Source: Aphelocoma coerulescens (taxonomy: Eukaryota > Chordata > Aves > Passeriformes > Corvidae). Taken from it: a stretch of 64,000 bases of DNA. Below are positions 25,601-40,253 of this stretch, in pieces (positions within the stretch are counted from its first letter, which is position 1; every line of letters begins with the position of its first letter). The notes below the pieces were generated by a model. That model ran no database searches, was not told where the DNA came from, and saw only the letters and a program-made list of their open reading frames with translations. The stretch is from NCBI RefSeq assembly GCF_041296385.1, contig NC_091013.1, forward strand, positions 32,497,001 to 32,561,000, read 5' to 3'. A program made the translations under genes and the position numbers.

Positions 25601-28600
25601 TCTGATGTTAATCAGACAAAACAGATTAGCAGAGTGTGTTTTTGAGAAACACTGAAGAGGAAGAAATTTCTCCATAACTCCAAGTTTCTAAATAGACTCC
25701 ATAATCTTCACATTATTTTAAGGGCATTATTTAATGGACTTCAAATATCCTTTTTTCTTTTTTAGAGAATTAGCATGTGCAAATGTCTGTTACAGTTCCT
25801 AGAAGCAAATCTGTGTATATAGCAATGATGAGGCATAAAGGTGCCTTTTATCAAATTCATACTTTCTGAAAACTGCTAATTTTTCTGCTATTAGTGAAAC
25901 TTGCTATGAAAAGGTACCCAGGAAACCTCAACAATTCAGGCTTATAATGTGGAAGCAGTAATTTAACTTTTCTTGGCAGTGTTATCTCCATTATACCTCA
26001 CGTTGAAAGAAATATCACTATTGTTAACTATAATGAAATATTTACTACTCGGAGTAAATGATTTTTCAGCCAAGAAACTTGTTGTTGTGATAACAACATG
26101 AAACATAAAAACAGAACATGTAATGAAACTTCATACAAACTGAAGGAAGAAAAATCTGTCTTCTAGAACTTGATTTCAATACAAGACTGTTCCAAGAGGC
26201 GTCTAATATTAGGGTTCCTGTAAGTGGTATGATTCTCAACCTCTTATGTTTGCTGCCAAATATGCTAAAAAAGTCCTATCACTCTTCCAGTAAACAGATA
26301 TATTGGGAGAGAAGAATATCAGCTTTATATACAGCAGGACAGATAGTGAATGGTTAGTGCTGAGACTTTCTAAATGGTATCATACAAGGAGGTGGAAGTA
26401 GAAGAACAGCCTGGATATGACCTGTCTCACAGCCAGGTAAGGTTCTTGTCCTGATTTTCAGAGCCATCACAGATATTAACATTGAATATTTCCATTAAAG
26501 TGCTGCTCCAAGCCACTGCAAAAAGATTCCGCGGAGCTCGGTGCTCTGAAAATATAGAAGAAGAAATCATGCCCTGCTGAAGGGAACCCACTGAAACAGT
26601 AGATACCTAATGACACTAACCTCCTGAATCTGTGCCTGCTGCCTAAACAGTTAAAGAAAAAGCAGGAACGCTTCCTAGGGAGAATTTGGTTACAAATTTT
26701 GGTAAGACAGGAGCTCCATGTAGGAGCTTTCCAGGGTCCTTGTTCTCTAAACCAGTAATTAATGGTGTGAGGAGACTTAGGAATAGTGTCTGAGTGCCTA
26801 AAATTCAGGTGTGAGCTAGATAAACAAATCTGGTGACTCAATCCTCCTTTTGGTGCTCTCCCACTACATTTAAGGCAGTGCAATCAGCTGACCATTCCAA
26901 GGCAGCTCTTCATATTTTAAAGGTATATTAAAAGGTAAATTAAGCATGGCTCTGCACAGTTACTGAGGAAAATCCCATTCTTTAACAGATTCAGACATTT
27001 CAATGGAAATTTTATGCCTTCTCATTCCTCTTGTTCTGCACATCTGCCTCATTTGATCTCAGGACAACTTGACCCAGGACATGAAAAAGCTTTAATATAC
27101 TCACTATGTATACACAAAAAGCCATTTGTAAAGAGTTTCTAAAGACAGGTACTCCTTAAGAAGTGCAAATGTTTTTATTTGAAAAAATTATTCCAGTTCT
27201 TTTAAATAAACATATAAAAATGGAAAGAACTTCTATCAGGAAAGGTATTCACTGCTAATTACATTCACAATCCTGATGGAGTTGTCCACTGATACTCAGA
27301 TGGGGAGACTATTTTTCTGTATCTTACTGTACCATACATCTCCTTTAAAACTCTAAAGGCCACATTTTACCTAATCACTGCAATAAAACACTCTAGAAGT
27401 TAATACAGCTTTTGCTATTTAATGTTAACAAGAACAATAAGAATTTATCATTTTCACATTTAATAGGCAAAACCAACATCTCAGACCGAATATAAGCGTT
27501 CAACCTTCTCCAGGTCCTCCTAAAACTATTAAGTTCTAAATTTTCCTTCCAGTTCTGTTCTTGTCTGGGCAACATCCATCCATGGCATCCATCTCATTTG
27601 GATGTTCTCATGTTTTCCTCTGGACAATCTAAAGTACAGGTTGAGGGCAGGAAAGATACTGAGTACCAGCTGAGATCTCAGAGGGTTTCAGGGTGCAATG
27701 CATACATTCAGAACAACTGAGATTATGTTTTGCATATTGTTGCCTCTAAATTTCTTCTGGCTGCAATTCCAGAAATTAGCTTTAGCCCATACACTAGACT
27801 TTGCTATTACAGTGCCACACAAAATTAAACTGCTTAAAGAACTGGTATTGATTTAAAAAAAAAAAGTGAGAGAGAAAGAGAGAAAACCTCTGGGATGTAA
27901 TATTATTGGAAGAATCTTGCAGAAGAAAAATCTGGATGCTACTATGTATTTGCAGAACAGTTCTTTCTGCTATGAGGTGAGACTCAGCAGAAAGGTGTGA
28001 GACTGTAATATGTAGGTTACCAATTTTGAAGGATATTAGAAGCATGTATTGGTGCACTTGTTTCTCAATTTGTATGAATTATATTTAACTGCCAAGTTAC
28101 TAAGGAATTCCTTTTGTCTGTCTGATGAGGATGTACATTCAATGGAGACTGAATAAACAGGAAAACCTCAAACTCAGGCACACTCAGGCAAACTTATGTT
28201 GACACCAAGGTGTAAAAGGGGAGATTTAAGGTATTATCCTGCATAAAATCGTGGTCTTTCTCTACATCCATTCAGTTAGATACCTACACCAAACACCCCC
28301 AGGCAGGTACAAAAAAGGTGGGAATTTAACCTGGCAGATGTGGATGCCTACTGGCTAGCAGGCAAAGCAAACGGGGACACTTCTGCCTGCTTCTAATGGT
28401 GATGGAGGAAAGGTTTGGCAGGATTTGTAGGCAAACGCTGACCTTACCTTGAATGCCAACTTGCAAATGGAAGAGGCCCCAGAACAGTCAGAAGTCAGCC
28501 AAAATGTGTATCACAATAGCATCTGGCCAACTTCTGTTGATCAGATGCTGCACACTGCTTTAGAGCTCTGCCATTGGTATGACTGGTGTCCTAAGCCTCG

Positions 28601-28859
28601 AGACGAATTCCCAAGGGGGGGTTAGGTAAGACTTCACTTGTGAGCCACTGCTCTTGTCCCATCATACTTATGTCCCCCTAACCAGTTCTGGCTCAGCAGA
28701 AAGGAAGGCAGCAATTCTGTGGCAACTGAGTTCTCAGAAGTCTGTTCCTAATCTGGAAGAACAGAACAGATGACTAAGGACCTGAAATATGAACATACAG
28801 ATCTTTCTTTTAAAGCTTTTTTTTTAATATTATTTACTATTGTTGATGCCTTTTCCTGG
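22641..28859. other. Intron 1 unique sequence
   Basis: About 6.2 kb of AT-rich intron. It holds short AT runs (for example TATATATATGTATATAATAATAA near 24008-24030, an AT microsatellite) and a GA-rich stretch near 27865-27885. I recognise no exon, RNA gene or interspersed repeat. Confidence 0.65.
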
Positions 28860-29330
28860 TCTTAAAATCAAGAGTCACACACGGTTAGAATGGGAAAAGG
28901 GATTTTACCTTGGTATTTATTTTAAGGATCCTTAGGTGTACACGTCCAGGTCATATGCATCGAGATGCACCCTGCCAAGTCTCTCTCTCTTTGTCTGTCT
29001 CCACCTCCCCCCTTCCACAACATTGGGTATAACATTATAGGTTTTACTAATTAGCATATCTATCAAAGATTCCCCAATGAGAGGCTCAAGTGAGCCCCCC
29101 TCCCCAAGGAACCTTCCCCTGGATGGTTCTATCTTGGTTTACAGAATGTGTTCTGGAGAGGACCTTGGGGTCTGGGGCACACTGATCTCTAGCTATGAAG
29201 CTTCTAAAATGTTTAGTCTCTTAGCTTAACAAACAAGTCCAAGAATGTAGGCAAAAGGCACTAGGAATACAGAAGTTGTAAAAAGGTATAACAGGGGTAT
29301 AAAGGAAAGGGCAAAAATCTTCATGGCATC
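28860..29330 (-). mobile_element. Probable endogenous retrovirus LTR, minus orientation
   Basis: Read on the minus strand, the segment has an ATTGGGG CCAAT-reverse box and an AT-rich TATA-like stretch (CTATAATGTTATACC around 29025-29041). A CpG-containing, purine-rich block follows, then an AATAAA poly(A) signal (in TTAAAATAAATACC near 28914-28926) and a short U5-like tail ending near 28860. This is the normal LTR order. I recall closely similar avian LTR sequence but cannot name the family with certainty. A TCTCTC run at 28979-28992 lies within it. No retroviral coding remnant adjoins it, so a solo LTR is likely. Both ends are approximate and no target-site duplication was identified. Confidence 0.5.
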
Positions 29331-29540
29331 ATTATTATCTCTTCTTTGTTGCTATTTTTCCATGTAGTTTCTTACACACAAGAGCCATGAGACTTCTCAG
29401 AAGAGACATCTCTATCACGCTAACTGAACCAAACACAGAAGAGCAGCAGGTTCCTGCAGTGCTCTCACTAGAGCTTGCACTGGTAGCCCAAGTGCTGCCT
29501 GACATTTTAAATCTAGCTCTTTGAAGTCACTGTGAGGAGA

Positions 29541-29994
29541 AGAAAGACACTGAGGTGCTGAAGTGTGTCCACAGAAGAGCAGTGGAGCTGTTGAAGGGTC
29601 TAGAGCACAAGCAGGATGAGGGGAGACTGAGAGAGCTGGGGTTGTTTAGTCTCAAGAAAACAAGGCTCGGGGGACCTAACTGCTCTCTACAACCACCTGA
29701 AAGGAGGTTGTGGCCAGGTGGGGGTTGTCCTCCCAGGCAGCCAGAGACAGGACAAGAGGAAATGGCTTCAAGCTGTGCCAGGCTTAGGTTGGCTGTTCAA
29801 TAAAATTGCTTCACTGAAAGGGTGGTTAAGTGATGGAACAGGCTGCTCAGGGAAGTGTAGAATCACCATCCCTGGAGGTATTTAAGACATGCAGATGTGG
29901 CACTTGGGAACACGGTTTAGTGGTGGACTTGGCAGTGCTACAGTTGGACTCAACTATCTTAGAGGTCTTTTCCAACATAAATGATTCTACGATG
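29541..29994 (+). mobile_element. CR1 LINE 3' fragment, distinct subfamily
   Basis: A 450-bp 3' piece of CR1 in plus orientation. It includes the 'gagctgttgaagggtctagagcac' region, 'ctacaaccacctgaaaggagg', 'caagaggaaatggcttcaag', 'atcaccatccctggaggt' and a final TTTTCCAACATAAATGATTCTAC tail. The middle text (three copies of the CCTGAAAGGAGGTT-type wording seen in one CR1 branch) differs from the copies at 7975-9045 and 20390-20750, so it is another CR1 subfamily. A small deletion or rearrangement is present near 29780-29810. It is 5'-truncated and non-coding. Confidence 0.92.
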
Positions 29995-32900
29995 CATCCC
30001 TTGTGTGACGCATAAACACTGTGACCCCCTGATCTGAAGCAGAAACATCTATCTCCAGCATCAGAACATTCGCAAGAGGGAAGGAGTAGTAGAAGGCACT
30101 ACAACTCAGAAGAATCCTAATTTGTCCATGGAGATGGCAGAGAATAGGACTTGTACTGCAGGCTGATCTGAGAAGCACAGTTGAAGTTTTAAACATAGTG
30201 ACTTATCTTAGGCTGTATCTGGCCAATTTTTCTGTGTTCAGCTGCTCCCATAGGTTACACAGCCTGTCTTTACATTTCTGCATCACTGCTTGCCCCAACA
30301 AGAAAAGAATACAAATGCAAGGAAAAGCAAACAGCCTCAGGCTGTATCTTAGACTAAGACATGTTTAAATTAGCATATTGTTCTCAAAACAAAATTTAAA
30401 AATCTGAAAATCTCTAAAATTCTGGTATAAAATAGTAAGAAGGTATTTCCCAAAAATGCTTTCTTAATGAAGACCATTAAAGTCCCATCTAAACTGGGTC
30501 CCGGGAGCACTTCCCAATAGTCCTGCTTGAGTACACAAGGGTTGGATCCTGTATTAGATTGAAATCTGGGTGTGTGTAAGCCTCAACTGGCTATGCTCTA
30601 GGTCCTAATGCAATTTGAATTCAGCCTTACATAAGGCCATCTTACAGAAATTCACAGAATATAAAAATGTTCCTCACTTCCATCAAAGAAGAATTAGAAG
30701 ACCAAACTCCATGCAAATCATATGCAGTGACATGAATCTTTGAAGGTTTGAGTCAAAACAAGTATGTCTAGAGATGCAAATTTTATATTCAAAATTCTTG
30801 GTGAAAGTAAATAATAGAGATATTGAAGAAGTGAGAACCAGGAAATGTAAAATCCTACTATTTAAAGGAAATGCCTTTAGTAACATTTGAGTAGTTCAGA
30901 TTCAAAACCAGACTGATACTGCAGGTATCTACATATAAAAAAATCAGGATAAAAATTCATTTAAAGCTTTTAATGTCAGCTTGACTATATTTTCACGCTA
31001 CTTGCTGCTTCCTCTGAATTAAAGATGATGGTCTTCATCTTATTAATATTCCAAACTTACTTTAGCCAGTCAATGACTATAGTAGAATATGAAATACTAA
31101 GCTAGAATAATACTTTTCACAATAATGTTTGCACAGAGAGAAATGTAGTCTTTTCCTGTCCCACTGATTTACAATCAAAATGACTATGAATTATGTATCT
31201 CATAATTCCAATAGCATTATGAGATACAGTCAGCTCACGCAGACAGTACATCTCAACCTGTTAACATAGTTCTTCAGAGACCTTGTAATTACAGAGCTCT
31301 GCAGGGAAGCACGTCATCTTTGCCACTTGTCCACAACTACTGAACTACCATCAATAAAAAAGCTAATTTATAAAGAACAACACACCATCAGTACAAATTC
31401 TGATAGCCTGTTTCCATCACTTTACCAGACAATAAATTTTCAAAATGAAGTGTATTTACCATAATAATTCCCACAGTAGTTATCCACACTTCTATAAAAT
31501 CATCGTCAGTTATAACCAAGATATTTTCAAGAGCTTCTTAGTTGACAGATGTGTACATATTTGTACATATTTAAACAAAAAGCCTATAAATATAAACTCT
31601 TCTTCACTACTGCCCTATTACAAAGAAATAGTGTCATTTGTGAACACTGTTTCACAGAAACTCTTTTTAAATTAATTCTGAAGAATTTAAAATCTAAGCA
31701 GGCCAACTAATAGGAATGGATATTGTCCTTTGTTTCTTTTTACACAAAAGGTTTCCTCATCAAGCTGTCTTTCTTGGAAATGACTAAATAATTTGTTGGC
31801 AAATATTGTTCCCACATTTAGAAAAACATTTTAAAAACCAATTTTCGTGCATGATTTTCACTTATTGTTCACTGAACTCCAAAACCAGGCTACAAATCTT
31901 GGCCCAAATTCAGAAACACATCTGAAGAGATGTCTAAACTCAGGCAGAAAAGTACTCTTTCTGGCCAAACTCCAGAAAGACAACTTCTCTGTAGTTTGCA
32001 TTCATACCCTCCTTGGGGGGAAAATGATAAAATACTGAAATTCAATATCCTAGAAAAAAAAAATTCAAGGTCTTTATTGCAGCCAGAAGAAGAAAGTGAC
32101 TGGCTTTTGAAACACCCAGAAACTGAGCTTAGAACAAGCAATTTCAAAGAGACTGTTTATTGAAAGGATTTGAATCATGGAAGGGGAACAAGCAGACTAA
32201 AAGATGTCCTAAAAGAGCTCCTGAGATGTGAAGCACCTCAGCAAGTGCCAGCCACCTTGTTCATAGGCAGAAAAAAACAGTATTCAGCAGCCTGGCATAC
32301 ATAGACCAAAATGTTTGTGTCACAACCTATAAGCAGAAGCTAGCTTAAAAAGTTCTCGAGTATTAGTTTTAAAACTGAACTTCAATCTGATCTCACAATA
32401 CGCTATTCCAAATTAAACCAGTCTAGTCCTGCAGGTAGAAGTTGTGGACCTAATGAAAAATTTTTACCCAGAACCCTTCCCCACAAGTCTGAAAGAAATT
32501 CAAAAGAAATTAAAATATTTGCCAGCTTTTTAGAGCTGGCACATGACCATTTTCATTTCTATTATGCAAAGCTGTAACTGAGGGTTATTTTTCACTCCTA
32601 TCTCTATGCTAAAAAAACACACCTTAAATGTATGCCTTTCTTTCTCTCCCTAAAGCAAACTCTTATCAAGACACTTGCTTCCAGGTTTTTTCCATCCTTT
32701 TTCCATAACTATTTTGCTACACTTTCCTTCTTTATCCTCAGCAATTAATAGCTTTGAACACAATGGCTTCTCATTGCTACATGCAGTTGAATGCTAAACC
32801 CTCTCCAAAACACCTTCCTTATCTAGTCTTTGCTTTATCTCTGTAGACAGTGATCTTTCTTGTTAGCACCCCATGATTGATTATGCATCTTTTTTCTAGG

Positions 32901-35900
32901 ACTCATCTAGTGGATAAAACTTTTCCAGACATTAAGTGGATTGCATTTAGTTCCATATCTGTAAGGTTAACTAAGGATAAGCCTTTGTAAGGAAGACACC
33001 CCAGCTTGTAAAATTCCTAAAACTGAAAGTCATGGTTGCAATCCCCTTGTGATGTGGGTCTTACTCATCAGAGGAAAATAATTTTTTTTCTGCAGGCACT
33101 TATTCAGACCCAGCTGCTTTTTAAACGCACAGCAGAAATTCTGAAAACGCTTTCCCACCTACCCTTGACAAAATCCATTTCTTGTGTAAACATATGTCAA
33201 GAGTTACTTCTGCCACCAGGACAGAAATTCAGTCTAGACACGTTCCAACATACATCAGGTCCCTCTGTCAGCATGCTACTGGCTTGTGTGCTGCTCACAG
33301 CTCAGTCTGTCTACAGAGACAAAAGCCATACACCCCTGGCACTTTCAGAAACCCCTGACCTACATAAAAGCTGTGACATTTCAGCAAGAGTGTGGTATGA
33401 GAGAGATGCATAAATTCTTCAGGGTTAAGCTAGCTAATTTTTTTTCTAATGTAATCCAAACAAAATATGTTTCCTTGACATTTTTAGACTTATATTCATT
33501 TATTCTGCATAAAAATAAGCAGAATGTTTTACAAAGCACTGGAAAGAATCTTTAGTCATTTTTTGTTTAAGATGAGAAAAAAAAAATTGCTGTTGGCCTA
33601 AAAACTTGTTTGAGAACTCTACATACAGTGCATCATTTTCCTTCATCTTTTCAAACACGACACAACAGAAACAGTGACATGATCTTAATCTGGGTGGAAA
33701 ATGCTGCAGGCAGCTCCAAATTCCTCCCGTCACTACAGATCATGCCTTCAAAAAATCCAACCTGATAAATTCTAAAAACAAAAGAAAACCACTGAGTTCT
33801 GAAAGGGTTAAAGGGCTTGTTGCATACATATTAATTTTTAACATACAGTTTATTAGAACATACTAATGACAGGCATATTTAGACGCTAGAGACTATGAAA
33901 TGGACCACTAGGAAGAGTGGCATTCTCTAGTAAACAGGTTTTACAGCCTGTGGTACTGCCCATATGCTGCTCCACTGCAGCTGGCAACCTACGGACAAGA
34001 CCAGACCCTGGCTTGTAATGCAGGGTCACTCTGAGGCAGCACCAAATGAGAGCCCTGCAAGAAACTCCATTTGATACTTTGTGAAATGAAGCACATTTGG
34101 GAAAGGGACCTGTGGAATCAAACCAGCAGTTACAATGCAACTACTTTCCAACTCAGACTAAAAGAGGGCTTCTAACCCTACATTTGCTAGTCTATAAATG
34201 ATTTTTTGACTAGGAAGAATGAAGAATTTCTCTCCTTTCTTACCATCTTTGCATCAATAAGCAGATCCCTTCCAGGATGGATCGATATCCTTTTAGGAGA
34301 ACTCTGATTTTACACATATGTCTCAGACACTGATGAAGAGACAGACAGCAGAAGAGTATGCTAGATGGGAACAGAGAAATGAGAAGTGTGTGTGAATTGA
34401 AAAGAGGTACATGAGAAACACACAAAAGAGGAAAGTGCACATGTATACAGGGGTATACATGGAGGAAAGTGTAACGAAGGTTAAAATCAGAGAAAGGGAA
34501 CTACTGGCCACTTGAAAACATAGAGGAAGGGTTATTAAGGAAATCTTTTAACTTAAGCAAGATCACAGAAGTTCTGGTTTAGGAAAAATTCAGTCCAGTT
34601 TGAAAGTGGGGAGAACCTAAGGCTGGGTAGTAATAAAAGATTGTTATTTCTGTGACTCTACTTCTGCTGGAGACTTCTAAGCTTTATTGCTAAGTCTGCA
34701 AAACAGGGCAGTACTGTGTAGCTCTGTCTTCTGGATCTGCTGTGTTAGTTTTTGAGACCAGTTTGTGGGCCACAATGGAGATGTAGACTGTGAAATAAAT
34801 TCACATGCTGAATATATGTTCAGGGCTGCACTTTTGAAGTGACTTTCAGCCAAGCCAACCGAAGACATTAAGGATAATCTCAATGGACTATTCACATTCA
34901 GTTTCACACACAGGACATACTGGTTTTCAGAGAGAGGCTAAAGCAAAATGTACTTTGCAACTGCTACGTTGCAAAGATCCACCTCTGAGCAGAGAGACTT
35001 GCTCACTTACTCCCAAGAAACACAGGAAGGTAAAAGAGATTTCTTGATTTGTGTCTTTCACAGCCAACCTTAGTTCACATGGTAAAGCATCTTTAGTTCT
35101 GTACATTTCATAACATATAAAACTAAAGGGAACAGGAATAATTGTGTATGCTCAATATGTACAATAAATCCTATTATACTTTGTTATCAATCACACTTCA
35201 CTTCAACATGAGTTCAATTGGGAAACATTACAGAAACTTTATAGATCCACTTTTCCTGCTTTGATTTAGAATGAATTTGAATTTATTTTAAATCAATCTG
35301 GAAACTGAGGATAGAGGTAAAAAGATATAATCCATAGATTGGGATTTTATAATTAATATGGCTCATCAGTAGACTATTTCTTAATAGAGTGAATTTTATG
35401 TAAAGAAATCTAGCAATCAAAAACAAGATGAGGCTGTATTAATATTTTAGCTGGTCAACTCAGACACAGTAGTCTCTGTGTCTCCTTCAATCCTCAACAG
35501 AGAGGTAAGTAAATCATGGCAGCATATGGGAGAGCAGGAATCCAGCAGGATCCCAACTTTCTGTGAAAATATTTCATCTTTTCCCATGCCTATACTGACA
35601 GCTATCTTTGAGTCAGAAAGCCTCAAATGATTTAACCTTGCAGTGGAGTGAATGTTCTGTACCCAGCTTGACTACCCCAAAATTCAGTGCTGAGCTCAGT
35701 GGAGCTCTATCAGCTGACAGCTACCCAGAAAGTTACCCAGCATTTAGCTGGACTAAGATACTTGGCACTCAGGCTGGACTTAGTAATTCCCCAGCAAAGC
35801 ATTGTAAGACTTTTCAAGCCACAAAAGCCCAGACTGGACTGCAAAACCTGTTTGTATCAAGTGATAATTTATTTGAGCTAGCATGCACAGTAACTGCTTA

Positions 35901-38180
35901 AAAATGAAAGTGTGGGACTCTGGCAGTCCTTTTTATCACAGATTGAACCTGTCCAGCAAAGCACTAAAACTGAGAGAGCTTTAGCCAAATTCCAGCATCT
36001 ACCAGCTACAGAAGCATCAAAGTAGTGACAGACTGTGGCTGGAACTGACTGGTTAGCCTAAACCAAAACAAGTTGTGCTTGGCATGAGGCTAAAACCATC
36101 GTCATCTGAAATCCAGAGAAAACGAACAAAGATGACACCTTGTTTTCTAAAGCCAAGAAAAGTATGAAATAGTAGAAAATAATCAAAGTTGCCAGATCAT
36201 AAAACACTGGAACAATTAAATCATGTTATCTCACTTTAAACAAACCTGCAGAAGCAGGAAGCTGGTTTGCATATTTTCCTCAAGTGGCAGATCTCCCTGT
36301 CCAAAAAAAGCTAGGATATTTTAATGACCTTGCTGTCATTTTGCTTTTAATGGAAACTTGTCTTAAGGCCTCCTGGTAGACAGAATGTCTGTATTTCAAT
36401 AGAGGATGGAATACCATCTCTAAGTATCACTAAATCTATTATTCCTAGACTAACAAAACTTATTGCATGTAGATCAGAAAATTCAAAAAGGTGTTCCTCT
36501 GAGGTTAATTAATTACTTTGACCAAATCTAAGAAATTAGCCAAAGTTCAGTAATAATGTCTACAATCTGTGGAGGTGAATTCTCGGATTTCTTTACACTA
36601 AAAACCTATGTCGCCTTTTTATACAAAGATACTCAATCCTTTCTTCAAGCAGAATCATATGCTATTTTTTTTAATAGTGGAAAATGAGAAAAAATATAAC
36701 TGTCTGCAGATTGTGACTATTTTAACTGTTAACATGTCTCATTCAACTCTGTGCCTAAAATAGATAACTTAGCAAGGTTACCATGTATGTCTTTGGATAA
36801 ACTAATAAATCCCTGTGAATAAAACTACTGATTGTATTGTACTGATTATTATTTGACAGTGTCTGGCCAATTTTTAACTAAAAACAACATTTTGTTTCAC
36901 TCTCTGAGAAACTGGAGTTTACGTAAAGGTGTGAACTATTATGGTGGTCAAAGTGACACGTAGTAATTGAATTGACATGATGAGAGATGTGAGTCTAGAT
37001 TTTGTTACTAGTGTAATAGAGTACACAGATACACTCAAAATCTTCACTTCTTTCCTTTTGGGTTCAGTTGGGGTTTTTTTAGTTTAAAAAAGATCTGTGT
37101 ACTATGAGTTGGAATCATATTTTTAGGGTGATAGTATAATACATGAAGAAATATATTAAATGTCAGAATGAATAACAATGTCAAAAGAATCACAGACTTC
37201 TCAAATAGTTTCATGACAAAATTCTCACTGATGATAATTGCAGATTTTTGGCTGACCTCTCTGGCAATAAACAGCTGCAGAAAAACACCTACAAGGACAT
37301 AATTCTAAATGTGATTGCATTTCCAAAAGCTTAAAAGTACAAGAAGAAAAGAGAGCACATAAAAGTCTGACTAAGTGCTGTCATCAATACAGTATTTTAC
37401 AAAAGCTTTCTGAAAATGTTACTTTTAATAGCATCAGGTGTAAAGAGCAGTGTAATACGGCTTATAAATTACAGGAAGGGCTGTTGACACAGGTTAATAA
37501 TAAATGACAGTATATGCAGTAGAAAGAGAGTCACAGAGGAGTGCCTGCTAACTCCAGTTTTAGTCATCATTAAAGCTAATGATCTGTAGGCAGTGCACGC
37601 ATCATGGTAAACTAGACCAGTCAAATACAGAGTACAGGACCTACTGAGGTAAGTTATCTTCTACCTGCTCTATTGCACAGGCACAGCCATGTTAAATTAA
37701 ACTGATGCTTTTATTAGCACTAGGCTGTATTGAGTCAGGTTTTAAGACAGCTCTCTCATTTCAGAAAGGGATTCTTAATTCAGTGCTTGCAGAAAGATGC
37801 AAGATCCTCAGGTTAAGTACAAGACGTCTTACTACTTTAATCAGCTCTGAAGAACCCCTCTCTTGAAAAACCTCTGAAAATTATGCATAGGAAGAAGAAA
37901 TTAAATAATCTCCTAAATAAAACACATAAGCATGGACTTGTATGGGGGGAAGAGGGCTGTGATATCTGCTGGTCATGTCACAGGTGTAGATGACACAGAG
38001 ATTAGGATGTGAGAACACACCAAAGCACAAGTGTCACTCACATCAGATGAGGGTGTGGATGGCAATGCTACCTTACAAACACAACAGTTGAAGGTCAGCA
38101 CAATTTTAGCTAAACACAGAGATTATTCCATCATAGCAGGGATTTCTACTCCTCTGGCTGCTCTGCAGTTTGAAATATTG

Positions 38181-38203
38181 CCAGGGACCTCAGCAGTCCC
38201 TGG
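38181..38203. repeat. Inverted repeat, 8-bp stem, 7-nt loop
   Basis: CCAGGGAC (38181-38188) is followed after CTCAGCA by GTCCCTGG (38196-38203). It is a perfect short inverted repeat in intron 1, not near any splice site. It could arise by chance in 64 kb. Confidence 0.8.
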
Positions 38204-40230
38204 AATGAAAGGGATGAGAATCTGGGCAGAGTTCAGAGAACACAAACATGGAAAGATCTTTATTAGGAAATATAAAAATAACTAAGTATGTTGCACAGTG
38301 CATTCAAATCATTTGCAGAGGTGTGATAACCTTACAAATACTGGGAGCTGTTAAGTGAAAGAGGGAAGGCATTTTAAGTGTGGTACAAAGAGGCACAGAC
38401 AGAACAAAAGAATGAAAATCCATTCAGATGCCCATCTGCTGTATCTGGGCAGCAAATACACAACAGTGGGGCTACTAGACCAGGACTGCAATTGTGCTCA
38501 AGCAGCACAACACCCATGCATTTTGACAGAAACTTACTTTAGTCACACCTGAGAAAGGGAAAGGCTGGATAGCCCCATGGCTCAGCCCAAGTACTAGCAC
38601 AACAGAGGCAGTGGAACTTCATGCTTTCCTTGTGCTGCTTTAGGAAGATAGGGCTCTGCCTGCTCTGAATACAGCTGGGCCAAGCTGAATGGGTTACCCT
38701 CTGCAGCTCACCGCAGACAGCTCACCACTGCCTTCCTGCAAGGTGTGACTGATCATCACTCCAGTTGCTGGAACAACTGCTGCTTCTTAGGTCAGGTCAG
38801 TTAGAAAAAAAAAATCCCGCTTTTAGAAGTGCTGGAGTTCATCTGGATCATTTTGACGGAACTATGCTAGGAAGAGACCTTAAAAGCAGCTAAATGGAGC
38901 AGCTGAGGGAGTTGGAAGGGGGTCCTGGGGGCAACCAGATCTGCAGCGCTCAGCTGCAACTAGAACAGGATGTGTAACCACACTGCTGTCCCCTGCTTTA
39001 TGTCACAGAGGATGTTTCTGCTGGAGGAAAGCAATTCTTTCTTCGAGCCTCTGCAAGCCCTTTTGGCTGTGAAAGCATCACAGTTTCCAGTAATTGTGGT
39101 GGCCTGTCCACTGCCCATTAAGCTAGGACCACAAACTATCCAACACCTCAATTACTACCCACAAATACAGAATGCTCCTTTTTGTTACTAGTCTGACCAG
39201 GATTTAAAAAAACCCCTAAAAACAAAATCAAACAATTAGCCTCAAATAAGAAACTCTACCTTTTATGATACCCTGCCTCATCCAGTGTTTTACCTTAAAC
39301 GAGTATGACATGAGGAAAACAAAAACAACCTCTCTGACCCCTCCATGTTCTCCAAGACTTATTTTTCTGGAGGTTTACTTGGCATGTAGCTTAAAAATGA
39401 GGTGTTGAACAGAAATGCTGAGTGAAGATGTCTGTCATGGACAAGCATCTCTGAAACTGTTAGTACAAACCCAATCCTGACCAGAGTGCCTTCCACTACA
39501 GCTACTGGCTTTGAGAGCTGTGACCTTTCAGTGATCCAGCTTTGCCCCTAATGCACTGCAACACACTCAAGAGTGCTCTGTAAGGAGGATAAATGAGTTT
39601 AATGAGTAGCTCCATTCTGGGAGACTGCCCTTGCCAGTATATTCTGGGTTGTGTGGTTCATTTCTTAAAATAAAATATTCCTTAGGAAAAAAAAACAAAA
39701 CAGGACAATTCTTGGCTGCAGGGTGGATACAGAAAGGTGGTTTTCCTAAGTAATAAATTAGGTCAGTCTTTAAATAAGTCATCTCCTTCTGCCTGGACAA
39801 ATATTTACTCCTTCCAAACTAATATTAGGTTTATGTGTCTCCCAAAAACTTTGTTCTGTTCTGGTTTTCATTAGGAGTTCTGGAGTCGGCCACAACAGAA
39901 ATCAACTAGATAGCTTCAGGGGATTAAAAAAAGGAACACCAAAATAACAGAAAAACCCACTTGGGCTTCTAGTTTTCAATAAAACCAGCCACTGTTCATT
40001 CAGCACACAGATAAGCTATTTCCACAACAAAAATGACAACTGGATCAAATTAAACCTGAAATTCTCCAACTGGAACTTAAACACTGGAAGGCAGGAGTTA
40101 ACATTTTCAAAAACAGCTGATAATTTACTACAAACTGAATATTAGAGAGGCCTTATCCTTCCAAAGCCCAGCACTCCAGAAAGCTGTTGTGTCAAAGACA
40201 GGGAGAGAAGCAATATTTTGAGGGTACAAG

Positions 40231-40253
40231 GCCCTGCTGTATATATACAGGGC
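40231..40253. repeat. Palindrome with TATATA core
   Basis: CTGTATATATACAG at 40237-40250 is a perfect palindrome, flanked by GCCCTG at the left and CAGGGC at the right, which are also complementary. The function is unknown, and a chance origin is possible. Confidence 0.8.

Noticed and set aside
26476..26883. 135-codon minus-strand open frame in intron 1
   Set aside because: The translation shows no known family and no matching splice phases to ATP10A, and it would interrupt the well-supported exon 1 to exon 2 join.
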